A DNA stretch of 64,000 nucleotides from Formosa sediminum (GCF_007197735.1 NZ_CP041637.1:3505001-3569000), one strand, 5' to 3'; counted from the stretch's first letter, positions 34,407 through 44,958 are shown. Notes: generated from the letters alone by a model not told the origin. Translations and numbers: made by a program.

Positions 34407-34556
34407 ATAAAAGGCAATAAACAAAACATATCGCAATAACAATTATGTTAAATTTATGTTAAAAGTAGATGGATAAAAGACTCTTTAATCCCAACAATAG
34501 CAAAGCTTTAGCCAATTTCGCACTAAAGCAATCGATTACCCCATACCCTAAGATGT

Positions 34557-34588
34557 TTGTTTTCTACCAAAATTCAATCATATCTTTG
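34557..34588 (+). promoter_or_regulatory. promoter of the YceI-porin operon
   Basis: -7 box TATCTTTG at 34581-34588 and -33 TTG at 34557-34559, 21 bp apart. The predicted leader is about 75 nt to the ATG at 34671. Confidence 0.55.
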
Positions 34589-34670
34589 CATAAAATTAAC
34601 ACGAGTATATTTCAAATTTCGGCACAAGAAAGTGTCAAAAATCAAATTAATAACTATAAATTTTTAAATT

Positions 34671-35261
34671 ATGAAAACTGAAAATCATCCCTTAAAAATT
34701 TCTCAAATTTTAAGTTTAATATTTACGCTCTTTAGTGCTTCTGTAATGTTAGCTCAAACGTACACATTAAACAATGATGCTTCAAAATTAAGTGTATTTG
34801 GAACATCAAGTTTACATGATTGGGAAATGGTTGCTGAACAAAAGAGTGGTTCAATAAGTCTAAACACAACAGCTGAAACGCCTTCAATTTCGGCTTTAAA
34901 TTTAAAAGTCGTTGCAGAAAGTCTTGAAAGTGGTAAATCTGGTATGGATAAAAATGCTTACAAAGCATTAAAAACAGACGATCACAAAAGCATAGACTTT
35001 AAAATGGTAGATATTCAATCTATTACAAGCAAAGGTAATGGAGTATACGCTGTAAAAACCACTGGAAACTTAACTATAGCAGGAACAACAAAAACTATAA
35101 CCTTAAATTTTAACTTAACTCTTACAGACAATAAAGTAAAACTAAACGGAAATTACACTTTTAAAATGACACAATTTAAAGTGGAACCTCCAACAGCCAT
35201 GTTTGGTACTATTACAACTGGCGATGAACTAAAAATTGAATTTAATATAGTATTACAATAA
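34671..35261 (+). CDS. YceI-family periplasmic protein 1
   Basis: 196 residues. A signal peptide (hydrophobic 10-28, ending AQ at the cleavage site) precedes a YceI lipocalin-like barrel: TLNNDASKLSVFGTSSLHDWEM, AYKALKTDDHKSIDFKM and GNLTIAGTTKTITLNFNLTL. The family binds isoprenoid-type lipids in the periplasm. The following barrel gene is 29 bp downstream and likely co-transcribed. Confidence 0.9.
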   Translation: MKTENHPLKISQILSLIFTLFSASVMLAQTYTLNNDASKLSVFGTSSLHDWEMVAEQKSGSISLNTTAETPSISALNLKVVAESLESGKSGMDKNAYKALKTDDHKSIDFKMVDIQSITSKGNGVYAVKTTGNLTIAGTTKTITLNFNLTLTDNKVKLNGNYTFKMTQFKVEPPTAMFGTITTGDELKIEFNIVLQ

Positions 35262-35290
35262 CTTATTTAAATTTTTAAAAACACAAAACG

Positions 35291-36571
35291 ATGAAAAAGT
35301 ATATACAACCTTTAATAATTGCAATTGTACTTATAGCTACTACAGCCAATACATTTGCTCAGGATAATAGAAATATTGACAACTACAGACAACCTGATAA
35401 ACGAGGCATTAACGTATTTGAAGATCCAAAAGATACTATTTCTACTTTTGACCAACTTCACGTAAGAATGGGCGGATCTTTTGCTTTACAATTTCAAGGA
35501 TTAGATCATAGTAATTCAGGAGATGCTCCTTTAGATGAATTAACTTCTAACTTTAATTTACCTACTGCAAACTTAGACTTAGATGTGGCTTTAGCTCCAG
35601 GTGTAAGAATGCATTTAAGAACATATTTATCTTCTCGTCACCACAACGAACCTTATGTAAAAGGTGGATTTTTTCAAGTAGATAAATTAGATTTTATTAA
35701 AGAAGGATTCTTAGATGACATCATGAAATATGCTACAATAAGAATTGGACAAATGGAAAATAACTATGGTGATGCGCACTTTAGAAGAACAGATAACGCA
35801 CAAGCCATTTTTAACCCTTTTGTAGGTAACTTAATAATGGATTCTTTCACATCTGAAATTGGTGCTGAAGTGTATTACCAAAGAGATGGATTTATTGGTA
35901 TGGTTGGATTTACTAATGGTAAAATGAACCAATCTGTTGTAGCAAATGCAAACGGAAAATCTGGAGGTGCATCATTCTTAGCTAAATTAGGATATGACAA
36001 ACAACTAAATAACGACTTAAGAGTACGTTTAACAGGATCTTTATACAATACTGGATTTATACCAAGCTTATATTTATATAGTGGAGATAGAGCTGGATCA
36101 AGATATTACCATGTATTACAAGCAGAAGGTGCAGAAAGTGATAACTTTAGATCTGGACGTTTTTCACCAAGTTTTACAAATAGCATCACTGCTGTAATGA
36201 TTAACCCTTTTGTAAAATATAAAGGATTAGAATTTTTTGGAACTATTGAAATGAACCAAGGAACTACAAATGCTACAAGTACTAGTGAAGCATTAGATGG
36301 TGAAACACAACAATATGCAGGAGAATTAATTTACAGATTTGGACAAAATGAAAACTTCTACTTAGGTGGGCGTTATAACGTCGTTAATTCTCAATATGAC
36401 GGAACTGAAGATATGGACATTACAAGATTTCAAGCGAGTGCTGGTTGGTTTATGACAAAAAATATATTAGCGAAATTAGAATATGTAAACCAATCTTATG
36501 ATGGTGGGACAGGTCTTTACGACGATGCTAAATTTGATGGTGTAATGTTTGAAGCTGTAATTAGTTTCTAA
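35291..36571 (+). CDS. outer-membrane beta-barrel (porin-like) protein
   Basis: 426 residues with a signal peptide (hydrophobic core 8-22, FAQ cleavage). The mature chain has alternating strands rich in Gly/aromatic residues, e.g. MHLRTYLSSRHHNEPYVKGG, the ATIRIGQMENNYGDAHFRR block and terminal FDGVMFEAVISF, with the C-terminal Phe usual for outer-membrane barrels. No TonB plug. It is paired with YceI-1, which suggests uptake or export of a lipophilic molecule, an inference from pairing. Confidence 0.8.
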   Translation: MKKYIQPLIIAIVLIATTANTFAQDNRNIDNYRQPDKRGINVFEDPKDTISTFDQLHVRMGGSFALQFQGLDHSNSGDAPLDELTSNFNLPTANLDLDVALAPGVRMHLRTYLSSRHHNEPYVKGGFFQVDKLDFIKEGFLDDIMKYATIRIGQMENNYGDAHFRRTDNAQAIFNPFVGNLIMDSFTSEIGAEVYYQRDGFIGMVGFTNGKMNQSVVANANGKSGGASFLAKLGYDKQLNNDLRVRLTGSLYNTGFIPSLYLYSGDRAGSRYYHVLQAEGAESDNFRSGRFSPSFTNSITAVMINPFVKYKGLEFFGTIEMNQGTTNATSTSEALDGETQQYAGELIYRFGQNENFYLGGRYNVVNSQYDGTEDMDITRFQASAGWFMTKNILAKLEYVNQSYDGGTGLYDDAKFDGVMFEAVISF

Positions 36572-36596
36572 CCCCTCTATTAAGAGTTATAAAAAA

Positions 36597-36674
36597 GGTT
36601 TTAAGAAGCTATTTTAAAGTGTGTCATTTATAATTTTCAAATCTTATAAATCTTTAAAATAGCGGATTAAAACC
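36597..36674. repeat. 23-bp imperfect inverted repeat in the porin 3' region
   Basis: Arms 36597-36619 and 36652-36674 match at 20 of 23 positions (outer GGTTTTAA, inner CTATTTTAAAG) around a 32-bp centre. It precedes the true terminator, so the transcript can form an extra long stem. Confidence 0.6.
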
Positions 36675-36698
36675 TAACATTAGATTATATTTTACCAT

Positions 36699-36732
36699 AA
36701 AATCCTTACCATTACTAGTAAGGATTTTTTTT
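36699..36732 (+). terminator. terminator of the YceI-porin operon
   Basis: 11-bp stem AAAATCCTTAC / GTAAGGATTTT (36699-36709, 36718-36728) with an 8-nt loop, followed by a T-run. Confidence 0.85.
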
Positions 36733-36816
36733 ATATTTTTTATTATAATAATATATACTATTATTAAATTTAACTCATTCTCTATTAAATTAAACAAACA
36801 AAAACTATAATAAATT

Positions 36817-37404
36817 ATGTTGTTAAAAAGAATAACACTCGTATTGGTTGTAATTATTAACGTATCGTTTATTAGTATTAATCACAAAAATAAAGTTCAC
36901 GTTAGTATAAAACCTAGCAGTAAATTAACAATAAACGGAGAGACTAACATTACAGATTTTTCATGTGTATTTAATTCGGTTACATTAGATAAAATTGCAC
37001 CTATTACTTATATTTCAAAAACTAATAGCACTATTTTTCAAGATGCTACATTGGTTTTAAACAATACAGATTTTGATTGTGGTAAAAGAATGATTAATAA
37101 AGATTTTAGAGCGCTCTTAAAAACCGAAACTTATCCAGAAATTATTATTCATTTAAATGAAGTTAAATACCCTAACTCCAACAGTGATGATGCTTATGCA
37201 TTAGTAAATTTTATTATTGCAGGAACATCAAAACCTTATAAAATTCCAATAACTATTACAAAAGACGAATTACTCACAATACAAGGGGAAATCAGTTTAA
37301 ACATTAGAGATTTTGGATTAGAAAACCCTAATAAAATGTTAGGTTTAATAAAAATTGAAGATGTAGTTTCTGTACACTTTAAATTAGATTTAGAAGTATT
37401 ATAA
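36817..37404 (+). CDS. YceI-family periplasmic protein 2
   Basis: 195 residues with a signal peptide (hydrophobic 5-21). YceI-like barrel: VHVSIKPSSKLTINGETNITDF, the FDCGKRMINKDFRALLKTETYPEI block and the NFIIAGTSKPYKIPITI strand pair. It is diverged from YceI-1. It lies beyond the terminator of that operon, so it is probably a separate unit with a related role. Confidence 0.85.
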   Translation: MLLKRITLVLVVIINVSFISINHKNKVHVSIKPSSKLTINGETNITDFSCVFNSVTLDKIAPITYISKTNSTIFQDATLVLNNTDFDCGKRMINKDFRALLKTETYPEIIIHLNEVKYPNSNSDDAYALVNFIIAGTSKPYKIPITITKDELLTIQGEISLNIRDFGLENPNKMLGLIKIEDVVSVHFKLDLEVL

Positions 37405-37550
37405 TTATATTAAACATTAATTATACAGCTAGTCACTACTACAATTATCTACAAAAAAATAAACAGCTAATATAATTTTTAATCTTTTAATAGTTTTATA
37501 ATTATAATGTTTTAGTTAGAATTTACAGCCTTAAAATGTTAATTAAATTG

Positions 37551-37633
37551 CATAAAAAAGAGGCTGCCCTCCCAAACAGCCTCTTGATAAAAAAGTAGTT
37601 AATACTACTCCAACTAATAGCTGCTCAAATATA
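37551..37633 (-). ncRNA. possible minus-strand small RNA with terminator
   Basis: A 9-bp hairpin AAGAGGCTG / CAGCCTCTT (37558-37566, 37577-37585) is followed by a T-run on the minus strand only. A -7 box TATATTTG lies upstream on that strand at 37626-37633, giving a transcript of about 65-70 nt. No minus-strand gene exists here to be terminated. No clear -33 element is seen; this is a hypothesis. Confidence 0.3.
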
Positions 37634-37951
37634 TAAAACTTTAATATTCTAATTATACTGAAACACGTAAAAGATGTAACTTTTTTAAAGCTTAAATTTA
37701 ACTCTCATTTTTCAGAGTTTTATTATTACTTGCTAAGTAATAATTAGCTTATACATGCCCCTAATTTCCTATATTAATATGTATGGCAAATACTACTTTA
37801 AAGGCTTATTACCTCTATAAACTTCCAGTAAATCTAATTTAATCATTTTAAACTCATGAATAAAAAAGCTAAATACGCCTTACAAAATCCTAATTATCTA
37901 TTTTTTTTATTTTTTTTTAACATAAATTTAAGTTATTACAATTTAGTGTTA

Positions 37952-37959
37952 TAACTTTG
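37952..37959 (+). promoter_or_regulatory. -7 box of the giant secreted protein gene
   Basis: TAACTTTG matches TAnnTTTG, 38 bp upstream of the ATG at 37998. No good -33 element is visible. Confidence 0.4.
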
Positions 37960-37997
37960 AGATTACCCAAATAATCAATAACATAAACCTACTGCGA

Positions 37998-40900
37998 ATG
38001 CAAAATTTTACATATTCATCATTATTTTGGAAAATATTTAACTACTCAAAGTTTAAAACACCAATCTTAACTAAAAGCACTAAATTTAGCTTTTATTTAT
38101 TAATATTTAGCATATTAACATTTAACTCGTTTAGTGTGAGAGGAAATGCTAATAGAATCATTAAACCCGATAAAAGTTATTTTTCTGAAAACACAACTAA
38201 TTCATCTTCCAAGAGTAACGAGTTATATTCCATTCAATTAACTCAACCTAGTGAAATTAGTGGTGCGCGAACAGTGTGCCAAGGAAGTACCGAAACTTAC
38301 TCTATTTCACCTGTTATAGGTGCTTCAGGATACACATGGACTATGCCTGATGGAATTAGCATTGTTTCAGGACAAGGCACTACAAGTGTTATTGTTTCCA
38401 TTTCAGACACAGCTAATGAAGGACAACGGAATATAAGTGTACGAGCTTATAACAGTCTTGAAACTAGTCAAAATAGAGACAAAACAATCGAGTTTAAAAG
38501 ACAATCTATTGCTCCTACTACAATTACAATTAACAATATAGCTTACACAGGTCAATCTATTTGTTACGATAGCCAAGGACAAACAAACAACATTCACATG
38601 AAAGTTTCAGGCGGAGATAAAGGCAGTAATGGAACTATAAGATGGTATACTGAAAGTTGTTACGGTAGTTATTTATCTAATGCAGAACAAATAGATGCTA
38701 ATATTACAGCTGGTTCATCTAAAACCTTTTACGTTTCATATAAAGGAGATTGTAATGAAACTGAATGTATTGCCGTAACTATTAATACTAATAGTGGTGT
38801 AGGTGAAACAATTGGATCTATTTCTGGACCAAATAATGTTTGTAAAAACTCAAATAATATAACTTATACAGTCCCTACCGTTACAAATGCAGAAAGTTAT
38901 ACGTGGACATTGCCTCCAGGTGCGACTCCAATTACTGGGACATTACAAACTACGACTAACAGTATTACCGTTAATTATCTTAACGCCTCTTCTGGGCAAG
39001 TGACAGTAATTGCTAAAGGTGCTGGAGATTGTGGTGGTGTAACCAACCAAGCGAGCTTAGAGGTAACAACTACTAATCCTCTTACTACTCCAACATTTAT
39101 AAATGCTAATACAGATGTATGTGTGGGAAGTATTCAAACATTTACTGTAACTGAAATTCCAGATGCAACATCTTATAATTGGACAGTTCCTTTAGGAGCA
39201 ACTATTACATCTGGATCTGGAACACATTCAATAACTGTAGACCTTAACACTGCTTTAGCTGGAAATATAACTGCACAAGCTATAAATTCTTGTGGTACAA
39301 GTAATATAACTACGCTACCACTAACATTAAAAACCGTTCCAAGTAATCCAACAGCTATTACAGGACCTAATATAGTATGTGCTGGAGAAACAATGGTTGC
39401 ATATGAAATATCTGAAATTATAAATGCAACCTCGTACCAATGGAGTATTTCTAATGGTTCTGCAACTTTTAATGGTTCTTCTTCATCAAATTCAATAGTT
39501 TTAGATATATCCAATACACCTTTGGCCAATTTTACAATTTCTGCTGTTGGTGTAAATGATTGTGGTGAAAGTAGTATAAATACAGAATTACTTGTAAATA
39601 TAAATGAACGCTCTGTTGCTCCTACCACAATTACATCTTCCAATTCTAATACTATATGTGAAGGAACGTCAACAACACTTAATGTTTCTGGTGGTACTTT
39701 AGGTACTGGAGCAATTATAGAATGGTATTCTGATAGTTGTGGAGGCACACCTGTAGGTACTGGAAATAATATTCTTGTTTCCCCAACATCAAGTACTACA
39801 TATTTTGCTAGATATAACGGAATTTGTAACATTACTGCATGTACCTCAACAACTATTAACGTAGACCCTTTACCTGATAGTGCTGGTGCATTAACAGGAA
39901 TTAATGTAGTCTGTCAAGGCGAAAACAATATAGAATATTCTGTACCTTCCATTCCAAACGCAACTCATTATATTTGGACTTTACCTACAGGCGCAAGCAT
40001 TGTTTCTGGAGAAGGAACCAATACTATTGAAGTAAACTATGATATCTTTACAGCTATTTCTGGTGTTATAACCGTCCAAGGTCAAAATGACTGTGGAACA
40101 GGAACAATTTCTGCTAATTATGGTGTTACAGTTAATCCTAAACCCATAATTTCTGTAAATCTACCTAGTCAGACTATTTGTAGTACTGATGCTATATTAC
40201 CTATTAATATTTTAAATGATAATAGCGTAGCCGGAATTTCATATTCTTGGACACGTGATAATACAACAAGCCTAACCGGCATTGCTTCTAGCGGAACTGG
40301 AGCTTCAATCAACGGTTCATTAAGCAATAACACAAATAATCCTATAACAACTACTTTTACTATAACTGCTACAGCTAACGGGTGTTCAAGTCAAATTACA
40401 GCTTCTATAACAGTAAATCCAACTCCTACTGTATCAGCTACAAATACACTACAAAACATTTGTTATGGAGATAACATCACTCCTATCGTAATAAGCAATC
40501 CAAATAACATTGCCGGTGTAACTTACAGCTGGACTAGAAATAATACTACAGGATTAACTGGATTAGAAAGCGGTACAAGTGCTACAATTTCAGGAGCCTT
40601 AGTTAATACAACAAATTCTCCACAAACCACTACATTTACCATAACAGCTTTAGCAAATGGTTGTGAGGGCGAAACAATAACAGCTACAATTACTGTAAAT
40701 CCAGAGCTCGTTATTTCTATAAATCCAGATCTTAGACCAGACGTTAATCAAACAGTTTGTAGTGATACAGAAATAACTCCTATAGAAATCTTAAACGATA
40801 ATAATTTAGAAAATGTAGAATACTATTGGGAACGTACAGATAGATTTTCTGTGGTTAAAGGACTAGAAAGTGGAACTGGATCTAGTATTTCAGGAACATT

Positions 40901-43900
40901 GCAAAATACTGATTATAGAAATAGAATTATTACATTTAAAATTTGGGCGGTTGCAAACGGTTGTATAAGTAATGTTATTGAAGATATACAAATTAGAATA
41001 ATACCTACCCCGATTGTTGAAGTAACTCCAATAGAGCAAACCATATGTAATGAAGGCACTATCTCAATGGCTATTGGTAATACTTATAACACGAATAATA
41101 CAACTTACAGTTGGACTAGAGACAACACTAGTAATGTTACTGGAATAGCACCATCCGGAACAGGAAATGCTATTACAGGAACCTTAACCAATACAACTAC
41201 CGAAACCCAAACCGTAACATTTACAATAACAGCTACACGACTAAAGTGTAGTACCACAACAACTGCCACTGTAATAGTGTATGCTCCTTTATCAACTCCT
41301 GTAATTGCTAACAGTCAAACTGTCTGTTGGGGAGAGTCACCTACAGATTTATATTTAAATGATGCTATTACAGGTGGTTCAGGAAATTATAATTATCAAT
41401 GGCAATATAGACAGAATGAAAATAATGGTTCTTGGTCAACCATAGGAAATGGAAATACAACTTCTCCAAACAACTCTGGATTTTATAGATTAAGTGTGTC
41501 AGATAATGAATGTAGTACGATTTTATATAGTAATATAATCGAAATTGAATATGTAGGGATTGGAGGAGTGACAGATCAGCCTAAAATAACTAATGCACCT
41601 AGCACTACGGAAATATATTGCCCAGGAGATCCTATAAGTCCAACCATTACAATTGAACATTATGCTAGTAGCATAGAGTATGCATGGGCATCAAATGCGT
41701 CTTATTTTACACCTGCAACAGGAGTCATAAATGGTAATAGATCTGGTGGTTTATTCACTGGCTACGAATCTACAGCAACAATAAATGCAACTCTAAAAAA
41801 CAATGGAAACAATACAATAATTACATCATTTTATATTACTCCAATATATGACTTTTTCATAGGTCCTGAGTGTTATTCAGACCCTATAGAGTTACCTTTA
41901 CAGATTTACCCAACTCCAAAAATTCTTAGCATTACTGCTTCAGAAAACGAAATTTGTAGTGGTTCTAGTGCAGATATAATTGTAGATGGAAACATTACAG
42001 ATAACCCAATGGAGTTTAGTTGGACTAGGAATGAAACAACAAATGTTCTAGGAGACTCAAGTGGTGAGTCTGGTATTATTTCACAAAATGGAGTATATAC
42101 CCTGAATAATGTACTAACAAATACTACTTCATCACCTAAAACAGTTACTTATACTATAACACCAAAATCTACAACAGGGTGTGGTTCTGGTACTCCCGTA
42201 ACTTATAGTGTAATCGTTCAACCATTTATTGCTGCTGAAGCTAGTTTAATAAGTACCATTGACTCTTGTGACGACACAACTGTACAATTAAGTGCTAATA
42301 CTAATATATCAGGAACGTGGACCGCTTTACCTTTAGGTGGTGTATTCTCAGACATTACAGATCCTAATGCTACATTTACTGGCGAAAGTGGCACAAACTA
42401 TACTTTAACATGGACCGTTGTAAATGAATCATTATGTGGTGAGAGTAGTAAAAATGTAACTGTAAATATTCCTGCATGTACAGGTAACGATTTCAATTTT
42501 AATGGTACTAATACGAGCGTGAACTTTGGAAATAATTACAATCTAAATGGTCCTTTTAGTATTGAAATATGGGCTAAACCAAATACAACGTCTGGACAGC
42601 AAACCTTATTTTCTAAACGTAGTGCTACAAGTACCACTTCTGGGTACGATTTAACCTTAAATGGAGGCTCTATTGCTTTTAATTATAACAACGGAACTTC
42701 TATCTATACCACAGGCTTAACAACTAACCGTTGGTATCATATCGCTGTAACCTATAGCGGTTCTGTATATAAACTTTATATAGATGGCATCCTTAAAGCT
42801 ACACAAAATGGAGACGGTCCGCAATCTAATTCTAGTTTAGCACTGCTCGGAGCCAAACAATCAACCCTGCTACCTACAAATTATTATAACGGTTGGCTAG
42901 ATGAATTACGTATATGGAACACCGCTTTATCTGAAGACCAAATTCGTGAAATGATGAATCAAGAAATTCAAAATAACGGAGGGAAAGTTAGAGGTGCAAT
43001 TATACCATTAGATATTACAGGTAATCTAGATTGGAATACAAATTTAGTTGGGTACTACCAAATGGGTTCAAATATATTAAACGGAACTTTAACATCTGTT
43101 AATGGTGCTGCATCAGGTACTTTAAGAAACATGACATCTAAGCAACAAGAAACTGCACCATTACCTTACGAGACTAATGGAAATTCCAATTGGGATTCTG
43201 CCGCAGCATGGATGAATGCAGATGTAAACCAAATACCTAACAGCAGTGGAATTACATGGAATATTGTAAAAATAAAAAACAATATTACACTAGATAGAAC
43301 GACAACTGTTTTAGGCTTAATTGTAGAAGATAATACCTTAACTGTTCCAGACAATTCTCCTCTAACTGTATCTAAATATTTGAAATTAGATGGTACCTTA
43401 AAACTAGAAGGTGAAGCACAATTATTACAACCTGAAAATAGTATTGTAGATTATACAGGGACAGGAGAATTACACCTTGATCAGCAAGGAACTACAAATA
43501 TTTATAATTATAATTATTGGGCATCTCCAGTAAGTACTTCTGGAACTACTAGTAATAGAACGTATAAATTAAATGAAGTCTTACATACAGGTACAACACC
43601 TGTAAGATGGACCACTAATTCTGATGGTGCTCCAGGAAATCCACCTTTTATTAGCACAAGATGGTTATACTTATTTGAAAACTATAATACAACAACTTTT
43701 AACTGGCACAAAATTGATGAAGATTACGACATTAACGTTGGTTTAGGTTATATTATGAAAGGTGCTAGTAATGCAGATTATACATTTATTGGACAACCAA
43801 ATAACGGCGATTATTTAGTTAATGTATCTGCAGGAAACGATGCTCTTGTAGGTAATCCATATCCATCTGCTATAGATGCCAATACATTTATAACAGATAA

Positions 43901-44933
43901 TCAAGTCATGCTAAATGACGGAGGTAATAATGGAGAAATTCGTTTTTGGAGACAATCTACTACAAACAATTCTCACGCAACCAAAGAGTATTTAGGAGGT
44001 TATGCCTCATTAAATTTAACTGGAGGAAATCCAGCCGTTGCTCCAGCTGATATTTCTGGAATAGGAGATGCAGACAATTACATTCCTAAACGCTATATAC
44101 CAGTTGCTCAAGGTTTTTTTATTACTGCAGGACAAGCCGGTAATATTATCTTTAATAATGGTCAGCGTATTTATAAAACAGAAACTGACGGCAGTTCAAT
44201 TTTCTTAAGAACAGATGGTACAGATCAAAACGATGACAACGATGTACAACGCATTCGTTTAAATTTCAAAAATCCTGATAATGCAACCAGACAATTATTG
44301 TTAGGGTTTACACCAGATAATGCTGCAACAGATGATGTGGATTTTGGTTATGATGCCACAAATTTTGAATCTATTTCTAGTGACTTATTATTTTTGATTA
44401 ATGATAACACTTATGTTATTCAAGGGGTTGGAGCGTTTGATGAAACCAAACAATATCCTTTAGCTTTATTTATGGGAAAAGACGGAAATATTGAAATTAC
44501 CCTAAATACTCTGGAAAATTTTGATACTGATATAGATGTCTTTATTTACGATAGTTATGAAAACACCTATACAAAAGTTAACAACTCTAAATACCAAATA
44601 CATTTAGATAAAGGAGCGTATACAGATCGTTATTTTGTAGCGTTTAAAGAAGAAAATAGACTAGATATTATAGAAGATGAATTACGCAAGCTTTCTGTAA
44701 ATTATTTAGGTAAGACAGACGAAATCTATATTACTTCACCTAGCCATATAACTATCAAACAAGTACAATTAATAAATATATTAGGTCAAACTGTACGTGT
44801 TTGGAATGCGACTAATGCTACTTTAACACATAATTGTAAAATACCAGTAAAACAAGTGTCTGAAGGAAACTACATTGTAAAAGTCCAAACAGATCAAGGT
44901 AATGCAACCAAAAAACTTAGCATTAAGTATTAA
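37998..44933 (+). CDS. giant multidomain secreted protein with T9SS sorting domain
   Basis: 2,311 residues. A signal-anchor-like N-terminus (hydrophobic about 31-48) is followed by roughly ten PKD/Ig-like beta modules of two kinds: residues about 80-710 with the repeated ATSYNWTVP/ISGP-x-x-VC pattern and about 710-1090 with the repeated YSWTRDNTT...TFTITATANGC pattern. A further mixed region to about 1490 leads to a LamG-like jellyroll (about 1497-1656, FNFNGTNTSVNFG to WLDELRIWN), a long beta region and a C-terminal type A T9SS domain (IKQVQLINILGQTV...GNYIVKV). It should be exported to the surface or medium; adhesion or polysaccharide binding is inferred. Confidence 0.88.
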   Translation: MQNFTYSSLFWKIFNYSKFKTPILTKSTKFSFYLLIFSILTFNSFSVRGNANRIIKPDKSYFSENTTNSSSKSNELYSIQLTQPSEISGARTVCQGSTETYSISPVIGASGYTWTMPDGISIVSGQGTTSVIVSISDTANEGQRNISVRAYNSLETSQNRDKTIEFKRQSIAPTTITINNIAYTGQSICYDSQGQTNNIHMKVSGGDKGSNGTIRWYTESCYGSYLSNAEQIDANITAGSSKTFYVSYKGDCNETECIAVTINTNSGVGETIGSISGPNNVCKNSNNITYTVPTVTNAESYTWTLPPGATPITGTLQTTTNSITVNYLNASSGQVTVIAKGAGDCGGVTNQASLEVTTTNPLTTPTFINANTDVCVGSIQTFTVTEIPDATSYNWTVPLGATITSGSGTHSITVDLNTALAGNITAQAINSCGTSNITTLPLTLKTVPSNPTAITGPNIVCAGETMVAYEISEIINATSYQWSISNGSATFNGSSSSNSIVLDISNTPLANFTISAVGVNDCGESSINTELLVNINERSVAPTTITSSNSNTICEGTSTTLNVSGGTLGTGAIIEWYSDSCGGTPVGTGNNILVSPTSSTTYFARYNGICNITACTSTTINVDPLPDSAGALTGINVVCQGENNIEYSVPSIPNATHYIWTLPTGASIVSGEGTNTIEVNYDIFTAISGVITVQGQNDCGTGTISANYGVTVNPKPIISVNLPSQTICSTDAILPINILNDNSVAGISYSWTRDNTTSLTGIASSGTGASINGSLSNNTNNPITTTFTITATANGCSSQITASITVNPTPTVSATNTLQNICYGDNITPIVISNPNNIAGVTYSWTRNNTTGLTGLESGTSATISGALVNTTNSPQTTTFTITALANGCEGETITATITVNPELVISINPDLRPDVNQTVCSDTEITPIEILNDNNLENVEYYWERTDRFSVVKGLESGTGSSISGTLQNTDYRNRIITFKIWAVANGCISNVIEDIQIRIIPTPIVEVTPIEQTICNEGTISMAIGNTYNTNNTTYSWTRDNTSNVTGIAPSGTGNAITGTLTNTTTETQTVTFTITATRLKCSTTTTATVIVYAPLSTPVIANSQTVCWGESPTDLYLNDAITGGSGNYNYQWQYRQNENNGSWSTIGNGNTTSPNNSGFYRLSVSDNECSTILYSNIIEIEYVGIGGVTDQPKITNAPSTTEIYCPGDPISPTITIEHYASSIEYAWASNASYFTPATGVINGNRSGGLFTGYESTATINATLKNNGNNTIITSFYITPIYDFFIGPECYSDPIELPLQIYPTPKILSITASENEICSGSSADIIVDGNITDNPMEFSWTRNETTNVLGDSSGESGIISQNGVYTLNNVLTNTTSSPKTVTYTITPKSTTGCGSGTPVTYSVIVQPFIAAEASLISTIDSCDDTTVQLSANTNISGTWTALPLGGVFSDITDPNATFTGESGTNYTLTWTVVNESLCGESSKNVTVNIPACTGNDFNFNGTNTSVNFGNNYNLNGPFSIEIWAKPNTTSGQQTLFSKRSATSTTSGYDLTLNGGSIAFNYNNGTSIYTTGLTTNRWYHIAVTYSGSVYKLYIDGILKATQNGDGPQSNSSLALLGAKQSTLLPTNYYNGWLDELRIWNTALSEDQIREMMNQEIQNNGGKVRGAIIPLDITGNLDWNTNLVGYYQMGSNILNGTLTSVNGAASGTLRNMTSKQQETAPLPYETNGNSNWDSAAAWMNADVNQIPNSSGITWNIVKIKNNITLDRTTTVLGLIVEDNTLTVPDNSPLTVSKYLKLDGTLKLEGEAQLLQPENSIVDYTGTGELHLDQQGTTNIYNYNYWASPVSTSGTTSNRTYKLNEVLHTGTTPVRWTTNSDGAPGNPPFISTRWLYLFENYNTTTFNWHKIDEDYDINVGLGYIMKGASNADYTFIGQPNNGDYLVNVSAGNDALVGNPYPSAIDANTFITDNQVMLNDGGNNGEIRFWRQSTTNNSHATKEYLGGYASLNLTGGNPAVAPADISGIGDADNYIPKRYIPVAQGFFITAGQAGNIIFNNGQRIYKTETDGSSIFLRTDGTDQNDDNDVQRIRLNFKNPDNATRQLLLGFTPDNAATDDVDFGYDATNFESISSDLLFLINDNTYVIQGVGAFDETKQYPLALFMGKDGNIEITLNTLENFDTDIDVFIYDSYENTYTKVNNSKYQIHLDKGAYTDRYFVAFKEENRLDIIEDELRKLSVNYLGKTDEIYITSPSHITIKQVQLINILGQTVRVWNATNATLTHNCKIPVKQVSEGNYIVKVQTDQGNATKKLSIKY

Positions 44934-44958
44934 TTGGTTTTTATAAATAATAAAAATC

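Larger units (their letters stand above)
33996..34670. other. 675-bp divergent intergenic region
   Basis: Very AT-rich, between the 171-residue gene and the YceI gene. It holds the 58-bp palindrome at 34349 and the YceI promoter at 34557. No gene is supported; a 70-codon frame at 34469 overlaps the promoter. Confidence 0.6.
37405..37997. other. 593-bp intergenic region
   Basis: Between YceI-2 and the giant secreted protein gene, both on the plus strand. It holds the minus-strand hairpin at 37551 with a -7 box near 37626, and the -7 box at 37952. No gene is supported. Confidence 0.5.

Noticed and set aside
34469-34681. A 70-codon frame before the YceI gene
   Set aside because: It spans the predicted YceI promoter and overlaps its start codon; its sequence looks random.
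39173-39832. A 219-codon open frame antisense to the giant secreted protein
   Set aside because: It is a shadow of the strong repeat-coding frame on the other strand, has low-complexity hydrophobic content and no start context.
37998-42500. Repeated patterns in the secreted-protein gene as a possible CRISPR array
   Set aside because: Repeats are protein-level modules of about 80-90 codons, in frame and diverged, with no short identical repeats or spacers. No CRISPR array was seen anywhere.
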